Positions 24,736-37,155 of a stretch of DNA of 64,000 bases are shown in pieces. The first letter of the stretch is position 1. Each line of letters starts with the position of its first letter. Under the pieces are notes generated by a model, which searched no databases, had not been told where the DNA came from, and saw only the letters and a list, made by a program, of their open reading frames with translations. The DNA is taken from the NCBI GenBank assembly GCA_037074705.1, contig CM073594.1, positions 81,221,009 through 81,285,008 on the forward strand, written 5' to 3'. Source of the DNA: Zhengitettix transpicula (Eukaryota; Arthropoda; Insecta; Orthoptera; Tetrigidae). The translations under genes and the position numbers were made by a program.

Positions 24736-27125
24736 TATTACTAACATTAGGTAGAACACTTAAAGAATCGCAACGACTCACGTACACATCTTAAAACACC
24801 AGTTACGTAGTACCAGCGATATATATATACCGCATAAATTTGAAATAGGTTTTTGATCTGTAATTTAAATTATACACTATAAACTCAATTAAAATCACTT
24901 AAATCGTTTATGCGTAATAATGGTTCTGCTATAACGAGTACTCTTTCTCGGTGTGATTGTATTTCCACCAATAGCACAGTATTGTGATGTGATTATTGGC
25001 GCTCCTTTGAGTCCCTCTTCTTCTGGAATCCTTGCACCTCAGACGTTTCTGCGGAACTCTCAGGTGATGGTTTCAGAGGCGTAGGAACTGGTACCTCCAA
25101 CGAATGGTAAGTCGCCGGTACGAACCCCGTCTTTGGTGCAGACACAACGACAACACGCTCCTCAATAGCCCTCTCATCTGCTTCAATTATCGTAGCTCTG
25201 GAAGATCTGTGCCGTTGCCGAAGATGAGACGATGACACTTGGCGAACACGTCCCTGGATTGCAACGTGATAACTAACAGATGACACTGCTTTCTCTACCA
25301 CTCCTGGCAACCACTGTAGATTTCTGTGGTTAATAGTACACATCCAAACTAGGTCACCTCTGACGTACAAAAAAGTCATCCCGGAATGTGCTACCTTTGT
25401 CCTCTCTCTAACCTCCTGCATCCGTTTCATCTGTAGTTTATCTGGCTTAGTAGACTGAGACCAGTGCGGGGTTTTCTTCTTATGAAAAGCTCCGCCGGTG
25501 TTACTTTTGTAACAGTGTGAGGCGTGTTACGATACGCAAATTTGTTGTTGTAGAGATCTCCCTACTGTCTTCGGTTCCCTCACTTGTTTATTTAGACTTT
25601 CCTTGATCGATCGGACTCCTCTTTCAATATGGCCATTGCTCTTTGGATGATACGTAAGAGAATGAGTGAGGACGATACAATTTTGTTCTAGAAATGATGT
25701 GAAGGCAGCAGAAGTGAACGACGGTCCATTGTCACAGACTAGTTCTTCTGGAAGTCCCCATCGGGCAAACCAAAAACGTAGTACATTTGGAAGTCACATC
25801 TTTCATGATCTGAGCTTCGGGCCATTTGGAATGACCATCTTGACATAAGAGAAGGTCCACTCCACGGTATTTTGCAAAGTATATAAATATTCTCTGCCAT
25901 CTTCTTGTAGACCAAGTCTATGGTTCCAGCTGTTCGTGTGGAATGTCAGGTTACAGTTGTTGACGAACCGTACATTCACAAACTACTTGTTCGATATCTT
26001 GGTCTAATACCATTGATTTTTACAACCATTAAAATTAGGATCGGGCTCTCGTCAGCATTGTTTCCGACTGTCAACAAATTAATCGCTGGATATCGTTCGC
26101 AATAACATCATTTAATCGCTTACAACGTGGTTGTCGGCGCTCACGCTAAAATTGTCCCAAGTTATTGCAGTTATAACAACGTTTATCTTTCTTAAATGCA
26201 TTTTGTTTGTCAGAATAGACCAGCGTACCTCTGAAGAATTTTGAAGATTGCGATGCACTTTTACCTTTCCCATGAATTTTGTTTTTGTCATCAGGACGAT
26301 TCGCCTTTCCACGGTTTATCGAGTTCACATCGGAAGGTGTCGGTAAATCCGTTTCGTATTTCGCAGCACTTTCACCAACGTGGCAAATTTCGTTGCATCA
26401 TCAATAATTTTGTTCTTAATCCGATGGTCGCGTAGTTTACTGATAAACTGTGTTTGTAGAAATGAATCTGGCATTGCACCTTAAAATTCACAGTATTTTG
26501 CCAAGTTTCGAAGAGCTCGGGTAAAGTCAGAGATACTTTCCGCTGGCTGTTGCACACGATCAAAAAACTGTTCTCCTTGACTGTTCTTATACGCGCTTCA
26601 GCATAATGATTTTCTAATAACATTTTCAGTTGCACATATTATATTTGTTGGTAATTCTGAAGAACACATATCGAGAAGCACCTCAAACATTTGCGCCTAT
26701 CAGTCTAATAAGCCACGCTTCAATTCAAAAGTTTGCATGCTAACGGCGTGTTCCATCTGCTCAGCGGTATATGAGTTTGTTGCTAAAATCGGCTCGATTA
26801 TGTCCTGTTATAAACAAAACTGTTCCAAACGAGTTAGATATGCTTTAGTGTCTTCCTTCACCGAATCTAAAATTCCAATAGTCAGACATTGTCACAATTA
26901 TTGTACACACAACAATCAACTCGTTTCTTTCCAATATTTATTCTTTCACACTAATTGTTTCTGTCAGTCAGTACAAAACGCACTTTTATTCTCGTCGTCA
27001 ATTGTTATATTGCTAACATTAGGGAAGGTAAACATTTAACCATGGTAGAACAGGTAACGAATTACTTTATTGTCGGAGCGACTCACATACATGTCTTAAC
27101 ACACCAATTATTTAGCGCACACTAA
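24736..27125 (-). mobile_element. Decayed Ty3/gypsy LTR retrotransposon, central pol deleted
   Basis: On the minus strand: an LTR-like piece (27001-27125), gag (about 26905-26112), then directly integrase (about 25770-25460) and its C-terminal region (25430-24993), then a second LTR-like piece (24736-24815). The LTR pieces share 'ctaacattagg', 'gtagaac' and 'gcgactcacntacan'. Gag ends in a zinc knuckle reading CYNCNNLGQF with an in-frame stop, and the expected His is Gln. Integrase reads VCDNGPSFTSAAF and THSLTYHPKSNGHIERGVRS, the D and E of the D,D35E core. Protease, RT and RNase H are missing. Non-functional. Confidence 0.7.
24993..25430 (-). pseudogene. Gypsy integrase C-terminal region remnant
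   Basis: An open frame of 145 codons with RGDLVWMCTINHRNLQWLPG, followed by VVEKAVSSVSYHVAIQGRVR. This is the SH3-like C-terminal fold of Ty3/gypsy integrases (x-G-D-x-V-x-hydrophobic pattern with W..G-hydrophobic-V). A Pro/Ser-rich tail follows. It continues the integrase core at 25460-25770 after a frame change. Confidence 0.6.
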
Positions 27126-27417
27126 AGTCTCTTTGGTCCTGTTACCAACCTAACAGGTTTCACTATTACAAACTTACAAAAATGAACAACAACGCAAATT
27201 TAATGCTCATAAATTACCACGTAAAGCTTAAATCACATTCAAATCCATTATTACAACCACTACTAGAAAATTATGAAACAAGAAGACTGAAAAGAAAATG
27301 GCCAGCACATCTCTAGACAAGATTTAGAAGTTCTCTTCGCAGGAGGGGATCTCATCATGCCATAATGTATGATATGTAAATAACATGTCAAAGCAACCAC
27401 ATTAGCTTATATTAAAA

Positions 27418-28200
27418 TGTAATCTGATTGCTGATAAATATAATATTAAAAAAAATTACCAACATTTATCATTTGGATAAAACATTGAGAAAATGTGTGA
27501 ATTGTTTTTAAGTATTTATATTGTGGAAAACAATTTTTATTAAAGCAAAAAATGAAGGAATTTTAATTTGAACAATTACTCATAAAGATAACAATTTCAT
27601 TTATTAAACAAAAATTATTCTACGTTGAATTTACATATAATTAATATTATGCCTCGGCTTTTGTGAGAACTCAATTTCTGGGCCGTCTATCGGGCCTCTA
27701 ATAAAGATTCCTCAGGCGCGTCAAGGATTGAGACACTTGGCAGTTACCTCGCGTTGATCTCTGGCCGTGATCATGTGGCACCCTCGATCTCTCCGTGTCC
27801 TCCGGAAAACTGCAAGTTTGGGGCTGTACGTCCGTCCCTGGCGACGGTTCGTCGAGGAGTCTCTCTACACTTTTTTTACAGCCCCTTCGATGGATGTAAA
27901 ATATCGATAGTCTCCATCATCTTTTGATCGATCTTTCCTGAACCAAGAAATGTGATTGGTTCAGGCAGTCACGTGTTAATTCAATTTCAGAGATTTTTGG
28001 AGAGACGTTTTCCACGGTGCGACAGTCCAGGTAACTTCCGAGGGTGAATATCCTACGTGCCTAAGTCCAGACCGAAGGGATTATCTATCCGCCACGGCGG
28101 CGCCTGGTCATATTCCAACTTGCCAAGCTCTCAACCCTTGCTAATATCTAATTACATTAGAATAAAATATATATACCAATTATAAAACTATCGCGCTACA
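27418..28200 (-). repeat. LTR-like repeat, copy G of the solo LTR superfamily
   Basis: The minus strand starts TGTAGCGCGATAG at 28200, shared with the copy ending at 30225. It runs through GC-rich leader-like sequence and contains the block 'gggcc...aataaa...gaggca' near 27.65-27.70 kb, shared with copy F (38.2 kb). The left end at 27418 (TGTAAT) is a guess from the family end; no target duplication was found. Confidence 0.45.
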
Positions 28201-28390
28201 AGATAGTACAAAAAAAATTAATTTACAATAAAAACAACTGTACCTAATCTGAAAGTTATATCATTTTAATAAAGCTATCGAAATCTGATTGAAATGTGAC
28301 AGCAGATATTTACATATTAAGTTTACAGATTTGTTTGAATTACGTACCATTGTCTGATCTTCTGAGGCTTATGCTCACGTAATTTGATTT

Positions 28391-28609
28391 TTAATTAATT
28401 TGATTTTTACTAAAAACACTTTTCACTTGCACTTCTTCTACTTTATTATTGTTTCCAAACACTTTAGAACACTGCCGTTGTATTTTTAATTCTGAATATC
28501 TAATTGTTTGTAGATCATACACCGCACCATTACTGTATATCTGAAATGATATTCCCTCTATTTGTGCAAATAAGAGTGTATTGTATGGAGATAGTTGCTG
28601 ACAGATCAA
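28391..28609 (-). other. Unassigned coding-like frame, possible terminal exon
   Basis: A 72-codon minus-strand frame with normal amino-acid composition (SPYNTLLFAQIEGISFQIY and onward), preceded by an acceptor-like 'tttgatctgtcag'. I do not recognise the protein. It may be a terminal exon or a retrocopy fragment. Pieces of similar quality lie at 28720-28893 (+) and about 29540-29240 (-). Confidence 0.2.
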
Positions 28610-28719
28610 AGGTTATAGTAGACATTATTATTTATTAAGTAATCAGTGGAAGTTATGCGGAGACCATGAGGCACGTGAATATCATTGTTATTAAACCTGC
28701 ATGGTTTTTCTGTTGTACT

Positions 28720-28893
28720 TCAGTACAAAGCAATTCGAAAATCAAAAACTATGGATGGAAGAGTGGTTTCAAAAACTCATATTAATTTATTAAAAGAATT
28801 TCTGGTCACCTATCCAAATGACTACCACAATTACTTTCGGGATGTGGACATCTACAAATATATTGAGACTCTGGAGGGTATTTTGAAAACTTA
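28720..28893 (+). other. Unassigned coding-like frame, possible terminal exon
   Basis: A pyrimidine tract and AG (ttttctgttgtacttcag) precede a 57-codon frame beginning YKAIRKSKTMDGRVV. It includes LKEFLVTYPNDYHNYFRDVD and ends with a stop at 28893. The composition is protein-like, with a dense run of aromatic and acidic residues. No upstream exon was found and the family is not recognised. Confidence 0.25.
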
Positions 28894-29239
28894 AAATTCA
28901 CAAAATAATGTGACGTTTCTCAATAATCAATTCAGTATTGGAAACGTGCTAAGTAATCATAAAAGTGTTGCAGAATATAAGTAGGTATCATTCAATTCAT
29001 AAAAAATGTGAAAAATAATTTATATACTTATTACAAATTTATGTAATTGTCATTCGTATGGTGAAAATTACCTTCAGGGATTTTATATCACCCTCTCCTG
29101 ATGATTCTTCATTAGGGATCTGGTGATGGAACTGAATTATATAGGAATAGGTGTTTCCTCCACTGCGTGAACTTGCAATGAATTAGAATAGGTCGTAACA
29201 GGATTTTAATAAATAATTATTTGTACAAAGTTATTTCGA

Positions 29240-29540
29240 TGATGTCGTTGACTCCTTTTTGTGATTCTGGTTTGGTTCAATATCCTTTAGTATTCTAGCC
29301 CATACATTTTCATTGTGTTTGTTGCCTTGGTTATTGCTTTCACTGTGAGAGGTAGATAAAAATTAGAAGCCAATGTTAATAGTTTATTCTGTTTTGCTAA
29401 TGCACCTTTAATTTTTTGTCTATTTTGTGGACCAGAATATTTCCTTGATAAATTACTACATTGGTGTGGTAGCAGGTGCATCTTCTTTTTGCACTTCTAA
29501 CTATGCAGTAGCCTCATTTTTAGTGTCACTGATCTGAAAG
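29240..29540 (-). pseudogene. Unassigned broken coding-like segment
   Basis: After a good acceptor on the minus strand (atattctttcag at about 29532) the reading switches between frames: SDTKNEATA then a stop, LEVQKEDAPATTP, NLSRKYSGPQNRQKIKGA, and ESNNQGNKHNENVWARILKD. Each piece looks coding but stops and frame changes intervene. It may be a decayed exon or a retrocopy. The gene is not recognised. Confidence 0.25.
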
Positions 29541-29859
29541 AATATAAAACAAACACTAAATAAACCTGTAGTTAATATATTAATCACACAGAGAGGCATT
29601 TCACTAACTTTTTTAGCATGCACTAATATTTTGTAATTTTTATTTTAGTTTCCGAACAAGAGTGAACTATGGACAGAAATTTCCAATGAGTTCGTAATGT
29701 GGCGGAGTGGGATTTTAATCTATTATAAAGTTAAATAGAAGCATTTAAGGGTATTTATTGGCAAGTATTGATTTGAGTTAAGAAAAATATTTACATTGTT
29801 GCATACTAATAATATTTGGTTCCGTTAGTTGGAGAAATAATCTGATCTCTTATTCTCAG

Positions 29860-30225
29860 GATTTAACTATGGACGTAGATTTAACTATGAACGTAGATAC
29901 GCCCTCAAGGATTCGGCATCGTCTCTGCTCGATGAGTAAAGTCTGTATCCGACGACGACACGATGAAGGTAAAGCACCACGGCTGTGCGAGAAATCTCTT
30001 TTCCATCGATCTTCCTGGACCCACTTCGCGGGTACGGATTCACACCTCTGGTAAAACCAGGTGGCTCTCTGTTTCGTGCTTATGCTCACACTCCAGGAAT
30101 TATCTCTCCGACAAACTGGCGCCGTTGACAAATTCCAACATGGCATGTTCTCAGCCCTAGCTAATATCTCTAATAAAGTTAAATGGAATAAAATATAGTA
30201 AAAATTCCTCAACTATCGCGCTACA
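29860..30225 (-). repeat. Partial LTR-like repeat, copy H
   Basis: The minus-strand start TGTAGCGCGATAGTT at 30225 and the following 'ttttattcna' and 'tagatattagc' blocks match copy G. The copy is truncated at about 29.86 kb. The 118-codon minus-strand frame here falls inside the repeat and is not taken as a gene. Confidence 0.45.
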
Positions 30226-30391
30226 TAAATTCGTCCTATGATATTGACTAAAGAAGAAACTCGTTAAGGCGATCTCATGCCTAACCTCGATAGATCATTG
30301 TCATCGGTTGTTCTGATTCTAAACAAATAAAAAACTAAATTGAAAACACAAATAGAATATCCAAAAACCTTAATCCTAAACACATTGTATA

Positions 30392-30394
<3 letters not shown>

Positions 30395-30428
<34 letters not shown>
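30395..30428. repeat. (TA)n microsatellite
   Basis: Perfect alternating TA over about 34 bp. Confidence 0.95.
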
Positions 30429-30433
<5 letters not shown>

Positions 30434-30965
30434 CTTCCCCATTGTTTATTTTAATTAATCGAAATGTCTTTTCTTTCACTGTTACCGTTCTTTCACACGG
30501 CGCTCGTTCCGGAAGGAAGATAATACAGGAAGATAAGTGTTTAACGTGTTTTATTTTTTAAACAATTAATCAAAGAATAATGAATGAACTTACTTTTCAC
30601 CTATTAATAAAAATTCACTCCTCTTTTTATCAAAATATAAGCAAGCCCTGCCTATGCTCGAGTCAAATAAAGCAAAATTTCGAAATATAGGTTCCTCTGG
30701 ATCTGTTTGGCATATTAGATCTCAATCATACAATATTTGAAGAATTATTTATTACTTTCTCTTCCAATTTATGTCAGGCGACACTACTAAGAAATAACAC
30801 TGATATAATGATATTAATTACATTAATATAATACCATCAAACAATTAACTGAAAACATCTACGTTCAAATTTAAGAAATGTTACAAATATTAAATAACCA
30901 CTTATATCACATTCATTCTTTTCATTGATTTGTAAACTAGTATTTATGAATTCACAACATTTAAA

Positions 30966-31205
30966 ATTATTCATCAGAAAAATAGCCAAATACAGACAAA
31001 AGAATGATGAAATAAATACCACACAACGTTTCTGGAAGCCTTGTTCCTTTCTTTTGAGTTTTGTCAACTGGATTGTGCAGTTGTGTCGCTCTAGGCTCTT
31101 GTGGGTTTTAGTTTTATTAGCTCCTGAAGAAAGGAACAAGGCTTCCAGAAACGCTGTGTGGTATTTATATAATCACTACTTTGTCTGTGTTAGACTATTT
31201 TTATT
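30966..31205. repeat. Fold-back element with Penelope-tail arms, copy 1
   Basis: The left arm (agccaaatacagacaaa, aataccacacaacg, tttctggaagccttgttcct) is mirrored on the right (ggaacaaggcttccagaaacg, gtgtggtatttatataatca, tttgtctgtgttagacta). A central part of about 100 bp separates the arms. The same design recurs at 57345-57600 and 58576-58880. Confidence 0.65.
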
Positions 31206-31263
31206 TTTATTAATTTTCAAAACATACGTACATTTTTAATTTAAAATATTTCGTGAATAACAT

Positions 31264-31450
31264 TTAAGTGTTTGGAACAGCAGATTTGGCTTGGTGGGAA
31301 GAACTTTTCATCAAATAAAGAAGTGATCGAGGCCGCGATGGAGTATTTTGCAGAGTTGGACAATACCTATTTTTGTGATTCGTTGAAAAAATTGGAAACT
31401 CGGTAGACCAAGTGTGTACCCAAGAAAGGAGACCATGTTGAGAAATATAG
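31264..31450 (+). pseudogene. Mariner transposase C-terminal fragment
   Basis: The plus strand reads WLGGKNFSSNKEVIEAAMEY then FAELDNTYFCDSLKKLETR, a stop, and TKCVPKKGDHVEKYSEF. This is the conserved C-terminus of mariner transposases: FFSS.EEV..AV..YF.EL....Y..GI..L..RW.KC....G.Y.E. The conserved Trp codon before TKC is now a stop. The catalytic part is missing, and no inverted end was located. Confidence 0.65.
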
Positions 31451-31499
31451 TGAGTTTTTGAAAAAAAAATTGTTAAATTTTTACCAGACTTATCAAACA

Positions 31500-32400
31500 A
31501 CCGTCGTATGAATTATATAAAATATTATCTGAGTTCACGTCGTTGCCCGGGTATTTCTTGAAATTAGTAGCCTGAAGAATAAATTGATTCGACTCTAACC
31601 TCTTGGTAAAAATTTCATTTAACCAGCATAAATACCATCAGTGCTAGGAACATTTACCCATTTACAGTCCTCTCACCGACCTAACCCCTCAGAATCTAAC
31701 TTCAAATGAACCAGGATGATGACTGACGGTACTTTAAGAAAGAGTGTCTAAATATCACACCGAATTAAAAGTGAAATATACTCGCTAACTTAATGAAGTC
31801 TAAAAATATTCGCGGTACCTTAAAGGAGTAAATAAATACATCCTTAACTATACATAAACTAAAATATAGCTGATACCCTAAGAAAAAAAAATACATCCGG
31901 TACCTTAAGAGGGTCAAAACTACTCCGGATAAAGTTTTATCAATCACGTCCACCTCCAAAAAGAGGGACATAAAATGTCTTTTAACTCCATGGTTAATAC
32001 GGGAATTAATCTCAGCGTCTCCTATAACCCTGGAATCAACACAAACTCCGTCTTTTTTGCATTATTTTTAGGTAAACCACTTCTACCATCACCCGTACGG
32101 AAGGGTGCTTCCATCCGTTCCCTTTCGGACTTAAACTTCTATAATGACACTATGGAAATCAGTGACCCCGAAAACGTTTTATTTGACGCTAATAATGGCC
32201 ATTTATGATTTTTTTAAATGCCACCCCCTCCATTTGCGGTTCACTACTTATACCCTGGGTGTTGTTTGTCCCTGTCTCGTAAGTAACATGTGTATAAAGT
32301 TTGTTAGAAATAGCTCTACGCGTTTAAGATTGTACGCGGGCGTGCGCACAACTCACGTAAGTTTGGATGAATGGTATAGGAATGCGTAGCTGACACACAT
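31500..32400. repeat. Dispersed tandem repeat family block
   Basis: The block starts with 'gtcgttgcccgggtatttc' and contains units with 'gtcaatacgagaattaa'-like and 'gaccccgaaaacgtttta' phrases, ending near 'gtgtataaagtttgttaga'. It is closely parallel to 51926-52700 and 40490-40960. Such tails are common in arthropod genomes; the coding parent is not in this window. Confidence 0.55.
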
Positions 32401-32402
32401 TC

Positions 32403-32438
<36 letters not shown>

Positions 32439-33401
32439 TGTAATAAGCAATAATAATAGTAATTGAAATAATTTGATTGTTCACACGTTAAGGCATCAAA
32501 ATGTGGTTACTCAATAATGAAGATATTTAATTAAATTGAACTAGTAATTGAAAATTATCTAAGGAAAGGAGCATGAAATAATAACATTTATTTAATTTAA
32601 TTAAACTATTAGTTTATTATACACAAATATTTTACATTACAAAATAAATTACTTGCTGAACTTCACAACAATTTTATACAAAATGTCCTTTTCTCTTACC
32701 TCAGGGTCTTTATTGGGCCTTTTAAATAAAGAACAATTAATTTTACAATTTACTACTGACAAATATTTTTTTATAAACTCTTGAAATGTAATCGAATAAA
32801 AACGAAATTAAATCGAAATCAGACGATATTCCACCTTTTATTAACGTTTACAATTTTAATTTTAATGTTTCTTTTTTACTCACTGTTTGTACCGGTACCA
32901 GGGCAATTGTAAAGATTCTGCAACGCACTTTCACCTCGAACACTTATGAACAGGCCATATAACACTGAATTTATTTATTATTGTTTGCAAACACTTAAAA
33001 CTGTTGATCTCTGCAAATTATTTGGAACTTGCGACGGAAACTGGAGACTTCTATCTAACCTCTGCTTGCAGACTGCTAACACAACTCAATGCTCTATCTT
33101 CTGATTTCCAACTCAATTTATTTTAGTTCCGTCCTCGACTGGAATCCTTCGCCAACTGCTAAATTTAATTATACTGTACACCACAGTGTCTCGTAGCTGA
33201 CTGACAAATTTTAACACCTACCGTAATCAGCATGGTCTCGTGGCTGACTAACTAGTCCATCAACTTACGCGCGCTATTGTCTAACAATGTCTTGGCCTGT
33301 TCAATATTCTCCACCATTATTGTATCTCTGTGTGTTCGCCGGCAACAATTCAGTTCAATAGTTTCTAATTATTAATTATTAATTGACTTTTTATCATTAC
33401 A
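32439..33401 (-). mobile_element. Solo LTR (family copy B)
   Basis: This is the reverse complement of copy A over its whole length, apart from one variable internal stretch. Its ends are TGTAATAA (plus strand, left) and TCATTACA (right). It is embedded in (TA)n on both sides; the flanking tetramers ATAC and ATGT look like mutated ATAT. Confidence 0.7.
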
Positions 33402-33409
33402 ATGTATAT

Positions 33410-35380
33410 ATATATATATTTAATTTCTCATAAAGATAAAAAAATTAGCTCTCTGCAGTTTTAATCAAATCCATCTATATAGTTTTTTTAAATTATTCTA
33501 CCAAATTTGTGTGTATCATAACTACTTACACTACTCTCCTCTTCTGAATCGATTATTTATATTCATTAAGCTTTTTTTCCTGTACATTATTGCATATTTC
33601 TACATCCACTCTGCCGTCAATAAGATATTTTACGATACTTCCTGAAAGCTTGAACTAAATACTGCTTGAATTTTACAATTTTTTGTACTAATTTCTCTTT
33701 TAACCACAAGGATTTAACAATCAAATTCCAACAAAATTCTTGAGTGGCTTGATGAAACAGTAGTAACGAAAGACTCATCCATACGTAAAACTTGGCACCG
33801 GTCCACTTTACACTCAACATCTGAATCCCTCCGCAGAGAATAACATCGTCGGTCTAAGTTTAGATATAGGATATAGAATGTTTCACGACACCAACTCACT
33901 TTGGTGATGTGGTTTTCTTGTTACGACATACCGAAATCCAGTCAAAAGTGGCCATCTCATGAATGATTACATGTAAAACAAAATAAATTAAAGTCAATCG
34001 AGATATCGATTCATTGAGGGGCACCTCTCTGTTTCGATCCTGCGGGTTACAAGAGGCACACGGGTTTTCTACCAAAAAATCATTAAACGATTGCTGATAT
34101 CAATATATTAACGAAAACACTTGGTATGATTTGTTGGTTCCACATTGTTCAAATTAATAAAACTACTGGGACCATAAGCACTCGATATTTTGCTTGTATA
34201 CGAACCGGTCCCATGCATGAACCATTATTATGTACTTTCAATGTTCTTCCAACCCTATGCACGGCAATTTTTTTAATTCTGCATAAATTTCTCTAAGACA
34301 GGCGATTCGATTTTAAAATCACACTATTCAGTTCATTGAACCTTTTATTGGTAACCTTTTTTCCATATTGTCAAACTTCCAATTCTGTATTCGTTTTTCA
34401 AAAGAAGCTTTTAATGCCACTTAACTCGGCACCATAATATTAGTGCAAACGGTCTGGCCGTATGCAACCAGCAAAATTTTCGGCCATTCTCAATGGTTTT
34501 TTAAAACCAGATCATGCGTTGGAAAGATAATAAACTTCTCTAAAACTATTCTTCTATGACGTATAAGTAAACTGCTGACTATTTTGTAGAAATCAGCACT
34601 AAAAATATGACAAACTGAATTATTTTCGAAAATGACGTTAAATGTCGTTTATTTCACGAACTATTTCTACCACGTTGACAGAATTTCGTACTAAAATACA
34701 TCAATTTGAATTTTATTTTCTACAATTTATTACCGAACATTAGTTTCAATAGAATGCTTCATGCTTTTGCTATTAGCGAAAAACTGAAAAGAGGTGTAAA
34801 ATTGTGGGGTTTTAGGCCAAAGAACGTTTTCCCGGGGTCTTTTAAGCGGGAAAACTTGGTTTTTGACTAATGGTCACAACATGTACAAGTTGGAAAAGCA
34901 ATACTCGACCTTATGCGCGATAAAATGTATATAAGTACCGGGCTGTATGTCCCACGTGCACAATTTAGAATCAGGTTGGAAATTTTAGCTCTCGTACGCA
35001 GCTTTCTTGACTTGTAATAACCTACATTAAATGTTCTCCATGCTTCATTCAGAGAATATGAATGTTTTAATTTTCACGGTACTTCAATTTCATGATTATT
35101 TGCAAATCGACAGACTGTAATCATGAAACCACTAAAGTAACCATAATTATTATTGTTGTCGGTGGAGGTCTAAAAATAATCTATTCTTGATCACGCACGC
35201 CTTCGTGTTATTTCAGAACGCGCGAACATCTGCTCTCTTTCTAGTTCTCAAAGCGTGTTGTAAACTTGGATCAGCCTTGGCCGTACCTTCCCCTAATGCC
35301 AATGTCAAGAACAATCTGGGCAAGAACTAAGGTTTATTATCGTCGAGTCTGAAGTTTGATCAAGATAAAATTGATTGTTT
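33410..35380. other. Intergenic, nothing recognised
   Basis: About 2 kb with short minus-strand frames near 33.6-33.9 kb that may be element scraps. No family was recognised and no gene is supported. Confidence 0.35.
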
Positions 35381-35386
35381 GATATA

Positions 35387-36666
35387 CCACTGTGAACAAA
35401 AAGTAAGGTGAATTTATTTATAAAATATAAATTCTTTATTTATTCTTCCAAATCAATTTCATCCCCTTCAAAGTAATCCCCGTCCGATAAAACGATCTTT
35501 TTCCAACGCCTTTTCCAGTCCTCGAAACAGTCGGAATAGTTTTTTCCGACATAGCCTTCAAGACCTTCTTCGGCGTCCGCGCATTGGCGTTTTGAGTTTG
35601 CTGAATGGCCAGAAGTTGCACGGAGCCAAATCAGGCGAAAACGGTGGTTGCGGAACGATATGAGTCGATTTTTTGGCAAAAAAAGTCGCGAAGAACCAAT
35701 GCAGTATGACATGGTGCATTATCGTGATGAAGGAACCAAGAGTTGTTCGCCCATATTTCCAGCCGTTTCGGACGAATAGCTTCACGCAAACGACGCATAA
35801 CGCTCAAATAATATTCTTTGTTGACAGTTTGGCCGGGTGGAAGGAATTCATGGTGCACCACACCACGATAATCAAAGAAAACTGTCAACATGACCTTGAT
35901 TTTCGATCGACTTTGCCGTGGTCTTTTCGGTCTTGCTTCATCTTTTGCACGATATTCGCTGGATTGGTCGGTGGTTTCAGGGTCGTATGCGTAAATCCAA
36001 GTCTCGTCTCCAGTAATGATGCATTTCAATTGGTCCTGATAATCAGACAGCAAATTTTGAGACACATCAACGCGACGTTTTTTTTCCACAAAAAAATTGA
36101 GCGATTTTGGCACCAATCGAGACTTGACGCGTTTGAGACGCAAAACTTTCTTCAAAATGGTTTGTGCTGAGCCAAATGATATTCCAACACTATCAGCGAG
36201 ATCTCTAATTGACCATCGACGATTTTCAAGCACCAAATCTGTGATATTTTGGACTTGGCCCTCGTCGGTAGACGTTGATGGTCGTCCAGAGCGCGGTTCG
36301 TCTTCAACGCGTTCTCGGCCCTCTTTGAACTCGGTGTACCACTTATAAACGTTTTTTTGTGCCATAGTTTGATCACCAAAGGCCTTCCGCAACATTTTCA
36401 ACGTGTCCGCACAAGAATATTCGTTCCTCAAACAAAATTTGATGCAAGTTCTTTGCCCATTAAAATCACCCATTGCAAAAATCGAAAAATTGACTTTGGG
36501 TTGTTTACAAAAACACGTGTAACTCGGAGATAATTAAACCTTTTAACAAACAGACGCTTGGTATATATTATAGACAGTCCTACCAACCTAGGAAAAAAAA
36601 TTACCTGCCTTCCTAATACCCGGGAGTTTTAAATGACAATTTCACCTTACTATTTGATCACAGTGG
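35387..36666 (-). mobile_element. Mariner transposon, 1,280 bp, TA flanked
   Basis: The left end ccactgtgaacaaaaagtaa and right end (plus strand) actatttgatcacagtgg form about 28 bp inverted repeats. TA dinucleotides flank both sides (35385-35386 and 36667-36668), as expected for TA target duplication. The length is that of a full mariner. Its single gene is broken by frameshifts, so it could only move in trans. Confidence 0.93.
35443..36473 (-). pseudogene. Mariner transposase, frameshifted
   Basis: From the ATG at 36473 the frame has an N-terminal helix-turn-helix part (IKFCLRNEYSCADTLKMLRK; WSIRDLADSVGISFGSA). Catalytic motifs follow: GDETWIY (first Asp) and HHDNAPCH (second Asp). The third Asp lies in PDLAPCNFW, giving the D,D34D spacing of mariners. 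A run of seven T on the minus strand at about 35.68 kb shifts the frame just after LRDFF, and a second shift lies at about 35.56 kb. The C-terminus resumes as CFEDWKRRWKK and DYFEGDEIDLEE. Transposases cut and rejoin DNA at the inverted ends; this copy cannot make a full protein. Confidence 0.92.
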
Positions 36667-36679
36667 TATATAATTATAA

Positions 36680-37155
36680 GTTCAGACATCTAGAGAACAT
36701 GTATGGTTTGCTTTACTCCTACACATTCTGAAATAAATTACCTCTGTATGTTGCAGACTGCCAACTTCAGATCCCATCAACCTGAGAGACATAGTTTTCG
36801 TGCATGACACCAGGATCGCCATGATTCTTTCTTGAAGGTGACGTACCTATCAGGTGAAGGGTTTTTATTATATCTTTTAATTCTAATATAAACCATAAAT
36901 CCACTTCTAAGAAAACGCAAATCGAACATAGCCGATTCTATTGATTGAAAATTGAATTCATTAAATTTTCATTTCTTTTCAGTGATATTATACAAACCTG
37001 TTTACAGTGTGGAATGATATCGATACTGGCATTTTGTGACATTGGCATATTTGAAAAAGATGAAATATTATTCTAAAAAAAATTATATTACTCTGGATGT
37101 TGGCTGGTTTGAGGTTGAAGTTCGTCTCGGGACTAATCTCTACCTGGTGTCACCA
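36680..37155 (-). other. Possible internal region of a mostly lost LTR element
   Basis: Directly below the proposed LTR end (37156) the minus strand reads TGGTGACACCAGGTAG, which resembles a primer-binding site placed right after an LTR. A short frame starting MPMSQNASIDII follows. No gag or pol domain is readable. Confidence 0.25.

Noticed and set aside
29856..30212. Minus-strand 118-codon frame as a gene
   Set aside because: It lies inside an LTR-like repeat shared with 27.4-28.2 kb, where the frame is not kept.
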